A stretch of 64,000 bases of DNA, taken from the NCBI GenBank assembly GCA_039925965.1, contig JBDSXW010000027.1, forward strand, positions 28,675 to 92,674. Reading direction: 5' to 3'. The DNA is from JAZKFT01 sp039925965 (lineage in GTDB: Bacteria; Bacteroidota; Bacteroidia; Chitinophagales; Chitinophagaceae). The translations under genes were made by a program, and so were the position numbers. How positions within the stretch are numbered: the stretch's first letter is position 1; each line of letters opens with the position of its first letter. The notes under the pieces were generated by a model, which searched no databases, was not told the origin of the DNA, and saw only the letters and a program-made list of their open reading frames with translations. Shown piece after piece: positions 63,761 through 64,000 of the stretch.

Positions 63761-64000
63761 TCAATCCCTTTGTATCATCTCAAACAACTGTACCACCGCC
63801 TCCTTGCGTTGTGGCGAAACGGGGAGTTCGTCATTGTTATCCATCACCACATAGCCGCCTTCGCTGCGGCTGTATTTTTTAAGGTAGGCAGGTCAAAAAG
63901 ATGGCTCTGGTGCATGCGTAAGAATCCCCTTTTGCTGTGTATCCGTTCCACTTCTTTAAGCGTACGGCATATCAGCAGATTCTCTTTGCTTTGCAAATAA
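63761..64000 (-). pseudogene. LytTR response regulator C-terminus, frameshifted; 5' part outside window
   Basis: Minus-strand reading gives YLQSKENLLICRTLKEVERI, then HSKRGFLRMHQSHLFDL, the LytTR DNA-binding domain. At about 63889 the frame breaks; the adjacent frame continues AYLKKYSRSEGGYVVMDNND to VVQLFEMIQRD and a TGA at 63761-63763. One missing base (GGCAG where GGCCAG would restore the frame) explains it. If the error is real, the last ~45 residues of the DNA-binding domain are lost. Likely the partner class for LytS kinases such as the one at 56.3 kb. Confidence 0.75.

Noticed and set aside
1..64000. CRISPR arrays, tRNA/rRNA genes, IS elements, restriction or defence islands
   Set aside because: None seen: no regular spaced repeats, no tRNA-like folds noted by eye, no transposase or integrase, no R-M genes. 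A computed tRNAscan or IS search was not possible.

Overview
The window looks like a chromosomal segment of a Bacteroidota member, most probably family Chitinophagaceae. The signs are the type IX secretion (T9SS) regulator PorX, a secreted protein with a T9SS C-terminal sorting domain, lipoproteins with Bacteroidota-style lipoboxes, GH29 and GH37 enzymes, a LytS/LytTR signalling style, and repeated TAnnTTTG (-7) boxes in front of genes (exact upstream of alaS, porX, arsR, metZ, the PDZ protein and the SDR). No transposase, integrase, rRNA, tRNA or CRISPR array was seen.

Layout. 0-6 kb: thioredoxin-like lipoprotein (cut by the left edge), MerR regulator, M23 peptidase, a type II toxin-antitoxin pair whose PIN toxin carries an in-frame amber codon, and alaS. 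6-12.5 kb: a hairpin repeat cluster, GH29 fucosidase, double-PDZ protein, porX, a 25-bp-arm perfect palindrome and a metallo-beta-lactamase-fold hydrolase. 12.7-16.6 kb: sugar cassette (MFS transporter, trehalase, PfkB kinase). 17-31 kb: a stress-flavoured block with a small membrane protein and a tiny lipoprotein, then on the minus strand topoisomerase IB - Ku - LigD (split at an A10 tract), an orphan 72-aa gene, and katE - DUF892 ferritin-like - glycosyltransferase - UDP-galactopyranose mutase - two glycosidases. 31-38 kb: DoxX-like protein, aminotransferase, antitoxin remnant, GT2, LpxH-like phosphatase, glycosyltransferase and S41 peptidase.

38-43 kb: tryptophan genes trpE-G-D-C, preceded by a short leader ORF with two adjacent Trp codons, a weak but well-placed antiterminator and a strong intrinsic terminator. 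This is a textbook-style attenuator that standard gene calling misses. trpF, trpB and trpA do not follow. 42.7-46.2 kb: msrB, AIM24-like protein and an arsenic operon arsR-arsM-arsC with an inverted-repeat operator. 46.3-48.3 kb: a three-gene cassette coding for a fulvocin C-like Cys-rich lipoprotein, a membrane protein with a CxxC thioredoxin-like domain and a DUF1573-like lipoprotein, with a 7-9-7 inverted repeat upstream. 48.6-56 kb: small membrane protein, amidohydrolase, divergent metX/metZ, repeats, HAD phosphatase, SDR and an unrecognised protein. 56-64 kb: TPR-LytS histidine kinase, a small secreted protein, a 1458-aa BNR/Calx-beta/T9SS protein, and the frameshifted C-terminus of a LytTR response regulator running off the right edge.

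The most interesting items are the trp attenuator, the Cys-rich bacteriocin-like cassette, the A10-split LigD inside an NHEJ-topoisomerase IB block, and several small lesions and repeats (amber PIN toxin, LytTR frameshift, REP-like hairpins). All assignments are by eye from translated sequence; no database search was run.
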